A DNA stretch of 60,000 nt from Hydractinia symbiolongicarpus. Its lineage: Eukaryota > Cnidaria > Hydrozoa > Anthoathecata > Hydractiniidae. The notes under the pieces are model-generated. The model made no database searches, was not told where the DNA came from, and saw only the letters and a list, made by a program, of their open reading frames with translations. Location: the NCBI RefSeq assembly GCF_029227915.1, contig NC_079888.1:19262001-19322000 (forward strand), given 5' to 3'. This document shows, in pieces, positions 1-11,289 of this stretch. Positions within the stretch are counted from its first letter, which is position 1. Each line of letters starts with the position of its first letter. Position numbers and translations under genes: made by a program.

Positions 1-673
1 AAATTTAAACGGTGGACGAAGAGACGCTGACACGTGCCACACGTTGCACTTACTGCAATGGTCTGCCATTTTGTTTGTCGTGCTATTATTCAGTCTTCGA
101 ATTTCAGGAAGTAACTTCGCAATTTTTCAAAATCACTTTGGCAGTACTTCGGCAGAAAAAATGCCGAAGACAATGGTCAAAAGCACTGAAAACCTTCAGC
201 AATTGCCTCGGCAGACTTCGGCACTTTTTAAAATAAAAAAATATAAATATGATGCCAAGCCTTGACGAGTATCAAACATCAACAAATTCAACTGAGTTAA
301 TCCTGATGTTTGTTTTTCTTGGGAACAATAATACAACCTTACTCGGTCACTCCACCATTTTGAACCGCAGGTCGAACTGAATAAAACTACGGGGCCGATA
401 TTAAGTTTGTCAACACAGTGCAGTGCATTGGTTGAAGGGATCGTGTTGTCTACCTTCACGCCATTTAAGGGTTTTCAACATTCTCCCTTAAAAGAGAATG
501 CGATAGCTGGGGGCATCGAGACTATATGTTTTTTTATTTTTCGTCGTTTTAGAAATGGGCAGTGGAAAGTTATTTGTGTCATTGTGGCATTATCTGTTTG
601 ATGAAATCTAGGAGTATGGATAATATGAATATTCACAAAAAAAAGGAAACTACAACAGTCTTTTTCAGGAGAG

Positions 674-689
674 GCGTGCGATCGCACGC
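674..689. repeat. Perfect 16-bp palindrome
   Basis: GCGTGCGATCGCACGC is self-complementary over all 16 bases and GC-rich in an AT-rich setting. It lies upstream of the two hairpins at 950-1040, which also carry GCGTGC / GCACGC motifs. Confidence 0.7.
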
Positions 690-949
690 GCACATGCACG
701 CCTTGGCACAAAACAAAGCATATTTTTGCCTATTTGCTTGTGATGACATGAAAAGTGAATAATAAATATAAAAATGACAGTATAGTCATGCATACTATTT
801 CGGACATGTAGAAAAGGAAGTTAAGATAGAGAGAGTCGCTATACCAGTAGACGCTTGATCATCGTGTTTGGAGTTCACGATTTAAAACGTCCCCCACTTT
901 TCTACCGCAAAATGAATGCGCAACAAAAAATAACCTAGGAGCCTGTGCG

Positions 950-1011
950 GTATGCGTAACATTCTTTGCGCGTGCAATGTAAAGCGCACGTGCAAAGAAT
1001 GTTACGCATAC
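950..1011. repeat. Long perfect inverted repeat (hairpin), 20-bp arms
   Basis: The arm GTATGCGTAACATTCTTTGC at 950-969 is matched by its exact reverse complement at 992-1011. The 22-base centre contains GCGTGC and GCACGT, which can extend the stem. The perfect arms imply recent origin or selection. A fold-back element or a cruciform-forming site is the simplest reading. Short ORFs that cross it are by-products of the inverted repeat. Confidence 0.85.
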
Positions 1012-1012
1012 G

Positions 1013-1040
1013 GTAGGTGTGCGAATCATCGCACACCTAC
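1013..1040. repeat. Second hairpin, 12-bp perfect stem and 4-base loop
   Basis: GTAGGTGTGCGA pairs exactly with TCGCACACCTAC around the loop ATCA. It begins one base after the previous hairpin, so the two form a tandem pair of stem-loops. Confidence 0.85.
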
Positions 1041-1195
1041 TCAAATATTCCTAAAAAAGACTGCTACAACAGTCGACGATCAAGTTTTTCTTTGGCAATA
1101 TTATTGCCGAAGCGAAAGCCTTAAAACTGCTAATACTTCGGCAATTACTTCGGCAATTGCCGAGTGCCGAAGCGAAATTCGAAGGCTGATTATTC

Positions 1196-1213
1196 CCAAC
1201 CTTGTTCCCAGGG
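1196..1213 (+). repeat. Solo end of the CCAACCTCGTCCCCAG fold-back family
   Basis: CCCAACCTTGTTCCCAGG matches the end of the short fold-back elements seen complete at 8627, 9371, 18573, 18813 and 38847. No partner arm is seen nearby. Confidence 0.45.
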
Positions 1214-1214
1214 T

Positions 1215-2220
1215 TATATTTTCTCCGTAGGTTATCTATTATCTATAACAATGGTAAAAATGGGAGTCATTTTTTATCTATTGAGGTTTCAAGTTTTGTT
1301 TGTTAACTTATGGGAGACAGCTTGTTTGGAATAGTTTAAAGTTGTTTTTAGATTTTTAGATTTTTAAAAGTAAAACAAGAAAAAGACATTTCTGAAAAAG
1401 TTTATCTGTTACGTAGTACAAAATTACAAATCAACATCTTGTAAATTTTGAAATAAATTTTGAAATTTATTTAAAAAAAACCAATGACAATGCAGAAGGT
1501 TTATTTGAAGTCACAGGGGTTCATATTGTATCAAGTATAAAACCGGTCCCTCAAGAGCTGGTTAAATTATATGCAAAAAAAATGAATGAAAACATTCACA
1601 TTTTCACACATTTTCTCCTCTCTTCGACAATAAGAAAAAAAAAGATTTAAAAATTTCTCACGCGAGTATGTTATGTTATACAGTTAAGAATCATACATTT
1701 AATTAAACACAGGCCGAAAAAAACACATTTAAATTAAACACGGGAAAAAAACACGGCATTTAATTAACTTTCTAAAAAAAATTTAATTTAAGCAAAAGTG
1801 GTTATAAACTGTTTTTAATGCAACAATGCAGTTGAAGCTGTCGATGTAAAATGATTGAATTTCGGAATACAGTTTTTAATAGTTAAACGCTTAAAGCATA
1901 GCCTTAAGCGGTGACATTAACTAATGCTGTAGAAAATTAACTTTTATAATTCTTACGTTATTTTTTATTTTACGCAAGTAAAGAGCGTAATTAGCGTGTG
2001 CGATGAGTCGCATGCCTGAATAGCTGTTGCGCGTGTGAATGTAAGTGTATTATCAGAGAATTTTGTTAGAACACTGTCAAAAAGCTTTTATACAAGCCTA
2101 ACCCATATTTTTGTAAAACTGTTACCACAGAGTACTCGTAAGGAAGATGTTACAAATACGGAATCCTAGCAACAAGAACAAAAACTGACTGAAAAAACGG
2201 TAGTCTGCAAGGTGCATATC
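1215..2220. other. AT-rich non-coding stretch
   Basis: Poly-A/T rich with many stops in all frames. I see no gene, RNA or structured repeat here. It may be an intron or 3' flank of the minus-strand exon at 2225-2376. Confidence 0.5.
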
Positions 2221-2224
2221 TTAC

Positions 2225-2376
2225 CATGTAATGGCATCTGGAATTGTTTTAAACTTTCCATTAGCATGCAATGTCTTTTTACTTTCAATTAATTGTACAT
2301 CTTTGCAGACCAACGAGCTTTTTATTTTACCAGTTTGGTTTTTTATACTTGCGGATGAGTCTTCGACCATACTTTT
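2225..2376 (-). CDS. Candidate internal exon of an unidentified minus-strand gene
   Basis: On the minus strand a pyrimidine-rich acceptor (TTTCTATTATTCCAG) precedes an open frame of 50 codons. The frame ends at a good donor (ACATG followed by GTAAGA). It starts in phase 0 and leaves phase 2. The peptide begins KSMVEDSSASIKNQTGKIKS and continues with a mixed hydrophilic composition that looks coding rather than random AT-rich translation. I do not recognise a domain. Upstream and downstream exons were not found with confidence, so the gene's identity and extent are unknown. The splice signals and composition are seen; expression is inferred. Confidence 0.45.
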
Positions 2377-2399
2377 CTGGAATAATAGAAATAAAAAAT

Positions 2400-4330
2400 T
2401 ATAATACTGGTTGTTAGCCACAGAAAAATCCAAACAAATTTGTCCCTCGTATACATTTTAGTAACAACTTAGGAGAATTAAATTGTTGTTGCTATTTTGT
2501 AGAGAAAATAATAAGTATCAAAATTCAAAAATACAATATATGAAAAATGAATTTTTTTCTCGTAATGTAAGCATTTTTATAAATTTAATATTAATAATAA
2601 CTTTAGATGTTTTATTTGCATGAAAAATCATTAATTAACTTCATGGGAGCAATTTTGTATTGTTTTAATTTTACTGAAATAAAAAGTATTAAAACAATCT
2701 ACTTTTCTCCTTTTTAAATATATAAATATGTTATACACATTATACATATGTGTTATGGATTTTGAGTTAATTCGTCAAACAAAACACACAAAATTAAAAA
2801 AAAACATTATTTTTTGCGAAAGTATACCATCTTTCCAACCTTGTGGCAACGCCGCGCTACTAGCTACATGCTTGACAATTGGTAGGGGGCTGGAAACAGG
2901 GTTCTATCTGCCAGTACCATGCACGTTTGTCTCACAAACTATAAACAGGCGCTAAAAAAGAGGAGAAATAGTTTCCAAAGTGTTGCTCCGGAATTTGCTT
3001 AGTGTGATCCCTTTTCTGTCTAATTAAGTAAGTATCTAAACTTCTAAGAGATTCATAGCGATGCCATTTAATATTTTGTTAGGTATAGTTTTTCCGAAAA
3101 AAAAGTACAGCAGCGTGGTGTTTACCTTAACTTGATTGCTCGACCCGAGAATCCTAGTTCGAAATCAGAAATTTTTGAAAATTTGGAATAAGCGAGACAA
3201 TGGTGTACTAGTAATTTTTTAGCTATAGTGAAAGGTTGACAGAGCACCAGGTAAGGGCAAAACAGAAAATTACTTTATTTTGCAGGAATTTTATTATCAT
3301 TTTTGTGCCATAAGAGCACCATTAACTTTAAGAAACTTGTGTGGCTAATTGTTCTTTTTTTAATCTTGCTTCTCTTGTTTTATATTTTTCTGTAAAGAGT
3401 AGCTATTTTTGGTCCTACAGTTTTGCATTTTTCATCGTGTTCTGTAGCTTAAGTAACTTAATACTTCTTTTTTATATTTAGTTAAAACTTTGGTGGGCTT
3501 TCTCAAGATGAAATTGTTGAATTCAAAGATGTTTCTAGCTAGCTAATCTTGGCTTTACCACAAGACTGGGTGCTATTTTTTACAATTTATAAAGAAACAC
3601 AAAATGATTGTTTTGTATAAATATTTATGCACAACTTGAGGTATTTAGTTCTAGCATAATAAACTAAAATGTTGAAACCGTCTACTCTGAATGACGTTTT
3701 ATTTAAAATATAGATGTCACATATTTGGCCCAAAAGACCTTAGGACCAAAAGTGACCCTTTGGACAATTTCTGACAGTTTAATACTTCATCAACATCATC
3801 TTTAATGGCCTCAGAATCCAAAATAATGTTTTTTCTTTAGTTAATAAAAGAACTTTAGGCATACATTAAGGCGCCTAAGGCTGTTTTTTTTCACATAGTT
3901 CTCTCATTTGACCCAAAAATTACCCTTTGGACAATTTCGGACAGCAATAAAATTAAGTAATTTTCATTCCAGATATTCAACCTAACCTGTGGACCATAAA
4001 AAACATGTTTTCTCAACTTTATTCCAGAGATATTGTGTAAGACCTTCATCTAAATGATAATTTTTTAAGTCAATTTTGGACATTGACCAAAATCTTTTTT
4101 CTTTTAATAATATGGACAATTTATCTAATTTATTTTACAGAATATGAAAATCTTATTTTGTTCTTGAAATTCCTGTCTTAACTGAGAGGTTAAATCGAAT
4201 TATTTTTCTGTTGCATTTTTGTCAGCTACGAAACAGCTGTGTCGAAAGAGCCTGCCACTGGAAATATAAACAATGGAATTCATCTACCTATATGTAGTCA
4301 GCTGACACAACAAACTAAAGTACAACTTTC
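2400..4330. other. AT-rich intergenic or intronic DNA
   Basis: No convincing exon was seen. A short phrase (CCCTTTGGACAATTTC followed by GGACAG or TGACAG) recurs near 3757 and 3923, so part of this may be an old duplicated repeat. The ORF at 2728-2955 has no recognisable domain and no splice context. Confidence 0.4.
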
Positions 4331-4364
4331 ACAAATTTAGCATTCTTGACTTATTTGGTAGTGA

Positions 4365-4690
4365 GACATGGGCAGTGAAGCAGGAAGATCTTGACCGTTT
4401 AGAAAGGAATGATATGAGAATGGTTAGGTGGATGTGTAATGCCAGTCTGAGAGACAGAAAGAGTTCAGATAAGCTAAGAAGCAGGCTAAGTATCCGTAGA
4501 AATAAAGAAGATATCCAGATAAGAAGATTGAATTGGCTGGGGCATTTGAAAAAGAATGGAGGATGATAATTGGGGAAGAAAGTGTAGAGACTTGATAGTC
4601 CTGGGGCAAAGCCCAGAGGCAGACTGAGAAGGACTTGGCAGGAGGTTATAAGGACAAAGATTGGAAATGTTTGTGTGAATAATGACTCGC
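4365..4690 (+). pseudogene. Relic of a LINE-type reverse transcriptase C-terminal region
   Basis: The translation carries the run ETWAVKQEDLDRLERNDMRM, then MVRWMCNASLRDRKSS and RRLNWLGHLKK. This phrase is characteristic of the region after the RT domain in non-LTR retrotransposons. After a stop at about 4564 another frame continues with the downstream phrase (PRGRLRRTWQEV), so the copy is frame-broken. No RT catalytic core precedes it, which fits a 5'-truncated dead insertion. Family assignment rests on remembered consensus phrasing, not a search. Confidence 0.7.
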
Positions 4691-4855
4691 TAAAAAATCA
4701 TGACTCAGGTATCAAAATATAACATTTAGCTCAGTGTAATTTAATATTATATATATTCACAGGTAGCTATGCTATAGCTAAGCTATTTTGTTATGTTTAA
4801 TTTTCAATATAATATTTGATGGAATTATTGCAACTTGACCTATTACGTAACTTCA

Positions 4856-5752
4856 TCATCATCATCATTCATTCTCGGCTTAACATCCATTTTCCATGCT
4901 AGCATGAGTTAGACGGGGTATATTAACGACCCTCTTTCAATCTGATCCAGACTGTGTTAGATCTAAACTCAACTTCCTCTGTATTAAGTCTGTCCTTACA
5001 ACCTTCCAGCATTATGTGGGGATCAAACTAGCAACCGACTTTAGTACTAATATTTGTGAATTTATGTCTGTGTTGTCATGTCATTGTATTTGTGTTGCTC
5101 CTTACTTTAGTTATATTTGTAATAGACTATATTTAGAGAATTTATGATTTATTTTCCTCTGTATATTTTTTGTTTTCTTTTGTCCTCTCCTTAGACACTG
5201 CATTTGTCCACAGTTGGGCCAGACCTGTCTTCACTTTTTTTTTCAAATTTGAAACAGTGTGCTTTTCATCAAGGCTTAACTTTAGTCTGGGAGTCTTCAA
5301 CTGACCCATGTTCTGGCTGTTTCTAAAAAGTGTCAATAGTTGGATCTGTCCCTTTTTTACTATGATTTTTGAAAATACAAGTGTCCTTTGTCAATAGTTG
5401 GGCCTGTCCCATCTTATGACACATTTTCTAAAATTGCAAGAGAACTTTGTGTACAGTCACAAGTTTGTCCCATCTGATGACATGCCTTTTAAAAGCAAGA
5501 GTTTCCTTAGTTGGGCCTGTACCAACTTAAGACATGTTTGCATACATTTGTCCAAAGTTGGGCGGGGCCTGTCAATGGGCCAACCCGATTGCGAACTCAC
5601 CGGCCTGTCCTTTTTGATGCCTGTCTAAAGAGACGGGCCACTCCCGCGTCAAAAGTTGGGCCGGTGTCCGTAGTTAGGTCAGAACAGATCTAACACAGTC
5701 AAAATCAGATTGGAAGAGGGTCAATGAAGAAGAATGATGATGATGATGATGA
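4856..5752. mobile_element. ~0.9-kb inverted-repeat element with (CAT)n ends
   Basis: The left end has CATCATCATCATCATTC and then CGACCCTCTTTCAATCTGAT and GACTGTGTTAGATCT. The right end has the inverse: AGATCTAACACAGTC, ATCAGATTGGAAGAGGGTCA, then (ATG)n. This makes arms of roughly 60-100 bp, the left one carrying an extra ~50-bp insert with CGGCTTAACATCC and CCATGCTAGCATG. The interior repeats a phrase like GTTGGGCCTGTCC several times. No transposase ORF is visible, so it is probably non-autonomous. Confidence 0.65.
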
Positions 5753-5810
5753 CTAATCCAACTCATTTAGCTAGAAAAGAGTTTCCATATGTTGTGATTT
5801 TGCATTGAGA

Positions 5811-6162
5811 ATAGATAGATAGATGGATGTGCATATTTTACATGGCTAGCCTCACAAATATAGAGGGATATACCCTGTCCTTTATTTCCAGGAGGGGCCA
5901 TGGCTTAGATGGAGAGTCCTAGAGTATTTAAAGCTCATTTTGAGCTACGCAGACCCAATTAAAGCCCGCGCTCTACTAGACAACTCCCTGCAACATCCAA
6001 CGGCCCACACAGTGTGCCATCTTCCCAATTTCCCTCACATGGCTTGGGTTAACCCGGGGCTATGGTAACATTCACTCGCCCGTGTTGAATCGCCGTTAAG
6101 AGGAATCGAACCCCGGTCTCCTGCACAGAGTACAAGAGCTATAACCACTAATCTACGGTGCC
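5811..6162 (-). mobile_element. tRNA-derived SINE, family 1, copy A
   Basis: Read on the minus strand it begins GGCACCGTAGATTAGTGGTT, containing an A-box-like TAGATTAGTGG. About 35 bases later comes a B-box GGTTCGATTCC (plus 6102-6112). The tRNA-like head is followed by a ~280-bp body and ends in a (TATC)n tail, seen as GATAGATAGAT on the plus strand. A second copy at 37138-37504 is nearly identical throughout. It would be transcribed by Pol III and moved by a LINE partner (family knowledge). Confidence 0.85.
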
Positions 6163-6169
6163 ATTGGTA

Positions 6170-6950
6170 TGGAATGCATATAGCTATACATAGGCAGAAA
6201 ATATAGATATAGACAACAGGAATGTTTTGTTCACACACTGATTAAAAAAAACTTGAACTAAAATTCTTGCTACCTGTGTGCCTAAAAAGAAAAGAGATTA
6301 GCTAGAAAAGTTCAGTGTTGATCTGTAATGTAATTAGCATCGGGAACGACAACCTTTGCACATTAAAACAGAAAGTAAAAAATCCATAATAATTTAAACA
6401 TTACCTCCATGCATATTCTTATTATTAGCATAAAGAGTCGGTTTAGTTTTGAGTGAGAAGCCGAATTTCATTTTTTATGGTCTCGCTCGTGGCCGTCGCA
6501 TGATAGCCGCCATTTTATTCGCATTACAATTTCACGGATCCCGACACATCAAAACAAACCAAAAAAAGCTCTTTTTGTGTCTTTCAACATGAGAAAGTTG
6601 ACAAACTTAAGTTCATAAAAAAGCAAACTTAAGATTTGATTTGATGTTTTACGATAGAGTGCTTAGATAGACATATTATTTATCTAGTAACTTTATTACC
6701 ATGAAACACCTTGATCGATGCCGTGGCAATAGGGTCATTAAAGGTGTAAACAAAACAATGCATTATGGGTACAAGCTACAAAATGCAAAGGTCCCGGATG
6801 TTAAATCAAAAACAACAAAAACAAAAGTTCGAACAAAATTTATCGACCCTTCCGATTAATTATTATCGCCTTGCTTTGATCAAAATATTTGCGTGTCTTG
6901 GATTTCGAAAACGCTTAAATTTGAATAAAAAATCGCACGCCTAGAAAATA
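6170..6950. other. Non-coding stretch
   Basis: No supported gene. On the minus strand near 6510-6520 there is a short AAAATGGCGGC start-like context followed by 12 codons and a stop, too little to call. Confidence 0.35.
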
Positions 6951-6951
6951 C

Positions 6952-7089
6952 CTTAGTATCTAGAACTACCAAGCCAAATTGTAAATTAAGAGAGCGTAAA
7001 TGCACATTTGGTATCAACTTATCAATATTTTTTAGTGTTTTCTTTAACTGCTTTTGTAGTGGATTCAATAAAAACATGCTAAAAATTTT
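6952..7089 (-). CDS. Candidate internal exon, unidentified minus-strand gene
   Basis: A strong acceptor (TTCTCTTCTATTACAG) opens a 46-codon frame in phase 0. It closes at GATACTAAG followed by GTATTT, also phase 0. The peptide includes LLNPLQKQLKKTLKNIDKLI and then a stretch rich in Leu, Asn and Val, with coding-like composition. Together with the exon at 7205-7267 it suggests a minus-strand gene here. I recognise no domain. The donor is weaker than the acceptor. Confidence 0.45.
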
Positions 7090-7204
7090 CTGTAATAGAA
7101 GAGAATTATACCCGAATCTTTGTGTTTTGTTAAAAAGGCGAAAAAACCTTTTTAATTAAAACTTGATTAAAATGAGTATGATTAGACAAGAATGTTTTGT
7201 AACT

Positions 7205-7267
7205 TCAGATATCAGCTTTCTTTTCTGGTGATCTTATAAATGTTCCATTACAATCCAATCTAAGAAC
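7205..7267 (-). CDS. Candidate terminal exon, unidentified minus-strand gene
   Basis: After the acceptor CTTTATATTTTAG the minus strand encodes VLRLDCNGTFIRSPEKKADI and a TGA stop, 21 codons in phase 0. The composition looks like a genuine C-terminus. Because it ends in a stop, the next candidate exon downstream (6952-7089) must belong to another transcript form or another gene. No close AATAAA was found on the minus strand. Confidence 0.4.
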   Translation of the reverse strand, partial: VLRLDCNGTFIRSPEKKADI

Positions 7268-7269
7268 CT

Positions 7270-8620
7270 AAAATATAAAGAAAGTATACATATAAATATA
7301 AATTTCTATTTCCATTTTACGACTACAAAAAAAAAAACACATTAAACTTTTTGACATCCCGCTAAAACTTGTAGTACACATCGGAAATATGAATGATTAT
7401 GACTGAGAAAAAAGTTTTCACAAAAACATATTCAAGATTTTTATATATCTTTTGTCTCAGTTTTTCAGCGATTTAAGCTCTACAAAATATTTTAGTTTGT
7501 CTTATAAAACACATTGTAAAATTTCACCTTCCACATGTTTTCTTCTTTGCGTAAAAAGAATGATAAAGCGCATGCGCTAAAACCGCATGTTTTTATTTTC
7601 CGCACTGAATTTTTTGTCAATAACAATAAATTCACAATGATAATAATAATAAAGATTCTGAAAACAATAAAATGCATTGTTTCCAAAATTATCACGCTAT
7701 AGTCGAAGTTCTTAAATATCATCAAGCAAAATGGTGATCTTCTGACACAACTAAACATCAGCCTTGCCGTTACCGTTTAAACTTATCTTCGCCATATCTG
7801 TATAGAATCAGAGGAGGAGAGTTTGAGAAAGGAGAAACTTTTTCTCAGAGCAGTGGTTGCTGGCGTCTTGCATTTTATTTTTTGGCCTTCTTTTAGCGAA
7901 ACAGAAAAGACAAAAATACTGCTAGTGGGTTAATATTGTTTACAAAAACCTTAAAATAATTAAACTTCTTTCGCAGACAGAAAAGAAAAAGGTTTACCAG
8001 GCAATCAGTTTTCAGAAGGCAACTTTTTGGTCTGTTACTATTTTTAAAATGAAAATGACTTTAATGTCCTTCAAGTGCCAATAAGACGCTGGACCCGATT
8101 TTGCCTAGATAAAATCTCAAAACAGTAAATTCAAATAAAAGAGCTTTGGGGACTAAAATGAAGGAATCAACGTGCCTGAGTTTGCCTGTCACAATAAACA
8201 AAAGGTTGGAAATTCGGTGAAAATTAATCACCGAAGCGGGTGGAATAACCGGGTGTTGTTTATTTTTATTCGTATGACCCTAGGGCTCTTTTACACTTGT
8301 GAATACGGACGGTACACGACTCTGGTTTAGACTATTAATAGGTTAATTTATTGTACCGAGTGTTGTAACTCCCAACAACAAAAACATTTTATTATCGACT
8401 GTTTTATTTTTTTAAATAAGACATTAAGTTTTAAAAGATTGGCTAAATTTAGCAATATTGTGGTAAGAAGATCCCGTGAAGTTTAAAATGTTACTTCACA
8501 AGCATATATGACGTCTTATTTTGATGAATAGCACAGGTGAATATTTAATATAAGAAATTATGCTAAAACAGAACTTGTTAGCTCGTCCCATAGTAAACTT
8601 CGGTCCGGAGTACAACACTG
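7270..8620. other. AT-rich non-coding stretch
   Basis: No gene supported. A minus-strand ORF at 7492-7758 has a hydrophobic stretch but no start or splice context that I trust. Confidence 0.4.
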
Positions 8621-8626
8621 TAAAGG

Positions 8627-8706
8627 CCAACCTCGACCACCTGACCTGCTATCTCTTTTATATATTAAACGGCGATTAGAGGTCAACAGTCTTGGGGACG
8701 AGGTTG
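8627..8706. mobile_element. Short fold-back element (CCAACCTCG...CGAGGTTG)
   Basis: CCAACCTCGACCAC at the left and CTTGGGGACGAGGTTG at the right form imperfect inverted ends around an 80-bp unit. It belongs to the same family as 9371-9438 and others. It has no coding capacity. Confidence 0.5.
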
Positions 8707-9370
8707 TGTAAAGGCTGGTTTACACATGTGACACAAACGCGAGAAAAAGACAGTATAAACACCTTCGACGCAATCATAAAAGCAAGCATAAGCGCCACGC
8801 AAAACATCAAAAGTTTTGATATTATTTCGTGCGTCTATGGTTGCAGCATAATTTTGCAGATGCATAAAAAGCGCAAGGATAATTTGAAACGGACATATTA
8901 TAAATATACTGATATAGAAATGATAAGAGTATGTTAAAAAATATATATAATAAACCACTTTCTAAAGCAGCTTTTACGCTGATTTGTTTACCATCGATCC
9001 TGCTACAGCGGGGTAAATTCTATGTTCTATTTTTTCTTTTTCTTTTTTTTTAAGTATATGCGAACCAGGAATAAGTATACAAGCTTACTTGCACAATGTA
9101 CAAATTTGGAATCATAATCGATGGGCGCTTAATCGAATTCACGTCTTTTTTACAAGAATATCAAAATTCCAACCAGGCTGGTCATTATTCTTATTTGTTT
9201 ATTGTTCTAAACAATAGACTTATTGTTTTTAACCTCCCTGGCTGGATTTTCTTATGAAAAGCTTGTGTTGTCAACAGCTACCAGTCGTTTTTTTTGTCTG
9301 ATGATAAAAATATACACCTTTGCAACTCTTCTATCTCTATCTTGAATCCAAATTTCTTCTGGGGAACTTG

Positions 9371-9438
9371 CAACCTTGTTCCCAGAGCATTTTGCGTCTT
9401 TACTGCTCTTGAGTCACAAGACCCTGGGGACGAGGTTG
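9371..9438. mobile_element. Short fold-back element (CAACCTTGTTCCCAG...CTGGGGACGAGGTTG)
   Basis: A 68-bp unit with ~15-bp inverted ends. The family recurs at least five times in the window, with small size and no ORF, so it is a miniature inverted-repeat or fold-back type of element. Confidence 0.65.
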
Positions 9439-9439
9439 G

Positions 9440-10100
9440 GGAAATTGGTAAATGCTAGTCAGCCTCTTTCCTTGCTTCTACGCATCACCCTGGAAATGTA
9501 TTTTTGCAGCAGGTGACCAACTAATCTTTGACTATTAGCTTCCCGTAGCTAATTTGAACCCGGATTTTTCCCCGATAATGTGCCAAACGAAAGATTAATA
9601 ATAGAGACAACCTCCTTCCAAGTTTTGAGTCAGGATATCATAGGTGTGGGAGAGCCCTGGTAAAGCGAGGTTGCAATAGTAATACAAAATCAAGAATGTA
9701 TTAAGTACATTTTTTTGGTTAAACGAGAAAAATGTTCGTCTTGTTTGGTTAAGCAAGAAATGTTTCATCATCATAAACAAACAGGAAAAACCATTCTCCA
9801 TCTTGTTAGGATAAACGAAAACAATTTACACCCTATTTGTAAGTGAGAAACGTTTCATTGCATAGAATGTTTCATCTCCACTGTTTGTTTTTGTTTCGTT
9901 TTTATACTCGTCACATACAACATACAAATTACGCCTAACCTAGCAACAACGGTTTGTAATTGACAGTTGAAACAACTTGTAATCGCATTAAAAACCAATT
10001 TAGTTACCAGGAACTTTAAAAATAAAATTCACGTCATCTTTCTAAAAGTAACAGTAAACGCTTCTTAGTTAGCAATATCTTATTAGTCACGTGAGGCTCA
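9440..10100. other. Non-coding stretch
   Basis: No supported gene. The motif GAAAATGTTTCATC / GAAACGTTTCAT recurs several times between 9760 and 9880, an old degenerate repeat. Another solo fold-back end (CCAACCTCGTTCCCAGG) lies at about 10108. Confidence 0.4.
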
Positions 10101-10577
10101 AATTCCAACCTCGTTCCCAGGCCCTCTTTACCCTTTTTTCTATTGGGGACGGCGCGAAAAGAAGGCCAAGACTTTTCTTGTTGTAATGATCATGTAAGTT
10201 TCATACATTGACAAACTTGATTACACGTTAAAAGTTTAATTTTGATTGGCCCACCAGCCTGACTGATCCAGCGAAACAAGTTAACATCAAGCGCGTTACC
10301 AGCATCTTCTACCAAACTATCAAAAAGCGCTGCGCTGTTAAGAAACAAAAAAGTGGGGATGAAGTTGACGTTAATATGGTATTAGTAGATAGTCAACAAG
10401 CAATAAAAAGCAGCACTTAGTCTGTAAATTAAAAAAAGCAACCAAAATTGAGCGTCAATCACATATTTTGTGCTGCTTATAAAAAAGCGTGCATTTCAGC
10501 ACAACACCATTTCGTGTGTATCCCGTGTACTTCGTACCATCCCGAAAGGTTACGTGTACAAAAAAATAGAAAAAACT

Positions 10578-11282
10578 AAGGGCCTTTTTATATGGGACCG
10601 GGAAACTCGGTCCACCGAGATATAAAGCATGACCGAGATCTTAGATATTTGTGGAAGAACGCTGAAAATTGAAATCGTTTTTATATGGTGCATATTCATC
10701 TCGCCCCGGTTACAACGGGAAACTCGGTCAACCGAGATCCCGGGCAAGTGAGCCGCGATCCCGGTCAAACGGGATGGATATTTGTTCATGTAAACAGAAA
10801 AACCCGGTGGCAAAGTATGGAAAAAGTTTATGTAACCTTAGAGGAGCAAATAATTATCACTATTAAGGCATATCAATGGACATATTTGTTTTTGTATCAT
10901 AGTGTATTTGTAATAAAAGACAACAAAACCATGAAACATGCTGACAACACCAGGTTTCACTAAAATTACAATTGAGAATGATCTAAGATTAACTTTTAAT
11001 CCTGTTTCAAGCGTGTGGGAGATGTTAATGAATCAGAAATGATGGTAATTTTTAAAAAAATTGAGAAATAACTAGTAGTGATAACACAGTTGTTTCAAGC
11101 ATAAACAGTATCGCTATCTTCTTTTTTCTGTTGATGGAAGCCATATTTGTTTATATACTCACCCCGTCACTTTTAGTTTCCCGCTAATTTTTCTTCATAT
11201 AAACCCGGGATGGGAAATGACAAATTTACATATAAACCCGAGTTGATATTAGCCCGCTCTACCGGAAACCCGATGGGCGCGT
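10578..11282. mobile_element. Probable non-autonomous element rich in CCGGG/ACTCGGTC motifs
   Basis: The left part has GGGCCTTTTTATATGGGACC, then repeated GGGAAACTCGGTC and CCGAGATCCCGG motifs in both orientations. The right part has CATATAAACCCGGGATGGG and ACCGGAAACCCG. The inverted sharing of TTTATATG plus CCGGG blocks at the two ends suggests a MITE of ~700 bp. ORFs inside run through these repeats and are not genes. The boundaries are approximate. Confidence 0.45.
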
Positions 11283-11289
11283 TTTACCT

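Larger units (their letters stand above)
104..1189. mobile_element. Possible DNA-transposon remnant bounded by TTCGGCA-rich ends
   Basis: Two clusters of the motif CTTCGGCA / TGCCGAAG, in both orientations, lie at about 104-225 and 1096-1185 and are almost absent elsewhere in the window. Such clustered inverted short motifs at the two ends of a ~1.1-kb segment resemble the subterminal repeats of some cut-and-paste transposons. I could not define terminal inverted repeats or a target-site duplication, and no transposase ORF is visible between the clusters. The segment also encloses the hairpins at 674-1040. Confidence 0.3.

Noticed and set aside
2728-2955. Plus-strand ORF with MDFELIRQTKHTKLKKN
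   Set aside because: No domain, no signal peptide and no splice or promoter context; the first part is an A-rich tract.
7492-7758. Minus-strand hydrophobic ORF with KTCGFSAC, considered as a third secreted Cys peptide
   Set aside because: It lacks the Arg-Trp ring pattern, a TATA box, a convincing start context and a second exon. The hydrophobic run is mostly from an (ATA/ATT)n tract.
10550-10963. ORFs on both strands with RDPGQVSRDPGQ-like repeats
   Set aside because: They result from short inverted CCCGGG / ACTCGGTC repeats inside a probable non-autonomous element.
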